A stretch of 20,655 bases of DNA from Dichomitus squalens LYAD-421 SS1 (Eukaryota > Basidiomycota > Agaricomycetes > Polyporales > Polyporaceae). Below are positions 19,050 to 20,655 of the stretch, piece after piece (position 1 is the first letter of the stretch; every line of letters starts with the position of its first letter). Below the pieces are notes generated by a model. The model was given only the letters and a program-made list of their open reading frames with translations. It did no database searches and was not told the DNA's origin. The translations under genes were made by a program, and so were the position numbers. Where the stretch lies: assembly GCF_000275845.1 (NCBI RefSeq), contig NW_006766919.1, positions 7,402 to 28,056 of the forward strand, in the 5' to 3' direction.

Positions 19050-20576
19050 CAGCCCTTTTGTCGTCGATGTGGCCAAGATGACATGGACATCTCATCATGT
19101 AAAGGATGACTCACCTCACCGGTTGTCACTTCCACTCGCCAACAACCCAGCACAATCAGCCCCCCGCTGCCCTGCAGCGCCAGGGCAGAAAGCGCTATAC
19201 GAACGAAATCTCATCAACGCGTCGTACTCGGATCATATTCGCAAATAATCCATATCCAGGATGCAGATAGCATTGTCAGAGGCGAGAGCGAGCAGAAGAT
19301 GTACTACGGAGGAACCATACATCCTGGACGTCGCAAAGCCACAACCCTCAAAGAGGCGTCTGTTTTCGTTCACACAGTCCCGAGCGCCGAACGATTCCGC
19401 ATTTGCTTGTCAGCATACGCGGACCGCGAGTTCCTCCTATACGACGTATACACGGCGACGAAACTGGCTTGCCATATTCCTTGTGCTTTTATTCCAGGCT
19501 GAGGCCGTTCCTGGCATAGATATTGCGTATGGAGGCAGGTCCTAGGGCCACTCATAATCTGCTTTCCTGGGTCTTGTAGTGTCGTTGTCTTGAAATGAAA
19601 CCCAAAGCGACGTAGCTGAGGCTGCTGAGCTGAATTGAGTGGCAAGGTGACTGTAGCCTCGCATTTCGACACGTCTCCCTGCCAAAATGAGCGCCTCGCC
19701 GCCCCTCTGCATCCGCAGTTCTCGCCCGTCGTTCTTGTCCACATTGCACAATACAGCCGGTTTCAGCTCGCTTGTCGTGAGAGCGCCGCGCCGCATCTCA
19801 CGCATTTGCCTGTTTTCCCCTCCTAAGCGCCCCCAAAGGAACTTCGGACGACGATATCTCCTCGACAGCTCAATGTAACCACTTCATTCTTGCGTATTCT
19901 GGCTCAGGACTACGACGCGTAGGGCACGGTACTGGTTTCAAGTTAGCAACTCGTTTAACGGACCATCCACCTGCTTTCAGTCGATTTCACGCCGTCTTCT
20001 GCATCCATCGCACATATCTCCTTGAACATCACATGGAGATACCTGGAGGGCTCACTGGAAGCCGTTGGCGGATGATACGGAGGGCATATGGTGCAGAAGA
20101 GGTCCATGATGTACGTTTTCTCCATTCTGCGAAGGGTTCTGGCGCATGCCTAGTATACCACTCTGTCGTATATCGTCAAATCCAACACATCTTTGCTACC
20201 AAACATGTCACATATGTCCACTGTAAGCCTACAAACCCATGTAATTGTGCCGGTTACCAATTGTAGTGTTCTACAAGCTCTCCTTTGCAGCTCCAATCTA
20301 CCCACCTCGTCTGTTCCTCCCTCCTACTCAACAGTGACTACATGGCCCCAAAGGCCTTGCAAGACCACAGAGATTATGGAGGTGCAGATTACTCACAAAG
20401 TCATGGTGTCTGGTGCTCCCCGACGAGGACTTTGAGCTGGCCCAAGAGGGCAGCCACCCGAGCCCACCCTATGGTGGACGTGATTGTCGCTGGACACTCC
20501 GCCTTTTGAGACAGAGCCCTCGGTAGCGTCCTGTCTTCACCATTCCGACAATTTCCGGGAGAGTACGCCATACCAT
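19050..20576. other. Terminal intergenic region (1.5 kb), no convincing gene
   Basis: Several modest frames exist but none has a recognisable domain: 19299-19502 plus (67 residues, open upstream without an ATG to about 19120), 19687-19878 plus (63 residues, Arg/Ser-rich, with almost no acidic residues, vaguely like a mitochondrial presequence), and 20033-20266 plus. A decayed or heavily spliced gene is possible. The left part should contain the promoter of gene D. Confidence 0.4.
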
Positions 20577-20655
20577 TCAGCTAACAACGCTGTCCGAGTC
20601 CAGTAGGGAGCTGGAAGAGCGGGATTGCCCAGAAGTTGGTGACGTCGAGTTGGCG
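20577..20655 (-). CDS. Possible C-terminus of a gene running off the right edge
   Basis: On the minus strand the edge sequence reads 25 codons to a TGA at 20579-20577: Ser/Thr/Pro-rich (SRSSSSLL), ending DSDSVVS. The codon pattern and Ser-rich tail look like the disordered end of a fungal protein. It is too short to identify and may be chance. Confidence 0.25.
   Translation of the reverse strand, partial: ANSTSPTSGQSRSSSSLLDSDSVVS

Noticed and set aside
19687..19878. 63-residue Arg/Ser-rich plus-strand frame
   Set aside because: No downstream splice partner, no conserved motif; length and composition are compatible with chance.
1..20655. CRISPR arrays, bacterial operons, defence islands or phage genes
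   Set aside because: The window is plainly eukaryotic with spliceosomal introns; no such structures are visible.

Overview
This is a window of nuclear DNA from a filamentous basidiomycete. The evidence is the very many short GT-AG introns (31 reconstructed, nearly all 52-172 nt), compact gene spacing and protein content typical of wood-decay Agaricomycetes, including a 'macrofage activating glycoprotein'-type secreted protein and a C2-C2-EF-hand phosphatidylserine decarboxylase. I would guess Polyporales, but the sequence alone does not fix the order. All multi-exon models were built by hand, by joining reading frames across GT-AG sites so that phase and family motifs are both satisfied.

Layout. 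Positions 1-397 look like the end of an LTR retrotransposon on the minus strand (TG end, TATA box, strong hairpin), cut by the window edge. Then come a minus-strand tRNase Z gene (1024-3610, 5 exons) and a minus-strand mitochondrial carrier of the Leu5/CoA-carrier type (4040-5377, 5 exons). The carrier is divergent from a plus-strand HOP2 meiotic recombination gene (5799-7602, 7 exons). Next on the plus strand are a secreted, probably GPI-anchored glycoprotein (7934-9297, 4 exons) and a 12-exon phosphatidylserine decarboxylase of 1124 residues (10223-14341). From 14708 to 19049 there is a minus-strand array of four small multi-pass membrane proteins (A-D). I do not recognise them, but three share a spacing pattern in their last two membrane segments and appear to be a local tandem family; one member (B) looks truncated. 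The last 1.5 kb holds no convincing complete gene. The extreme right edge may carry the C-terminus of a further minus-strand gene.

How the genes relate. This is ordinary eukaryotic gene neighbourhood, not an operon. The conserved genes serve separate housekeeping roles: tRNA 3' processing, mitochondrial cofactor import, meiotic strand exchange and phosphatidylethanolamine synthesis. Items most worth a second look are the four-gene membrane-protein array, two introns of about 600 nt (one cutting the tRNase Z metal-binding motif), and three stop-free, frame-preserving introns in the decarboxylase gene, one of them directly at the self-cleavage site.
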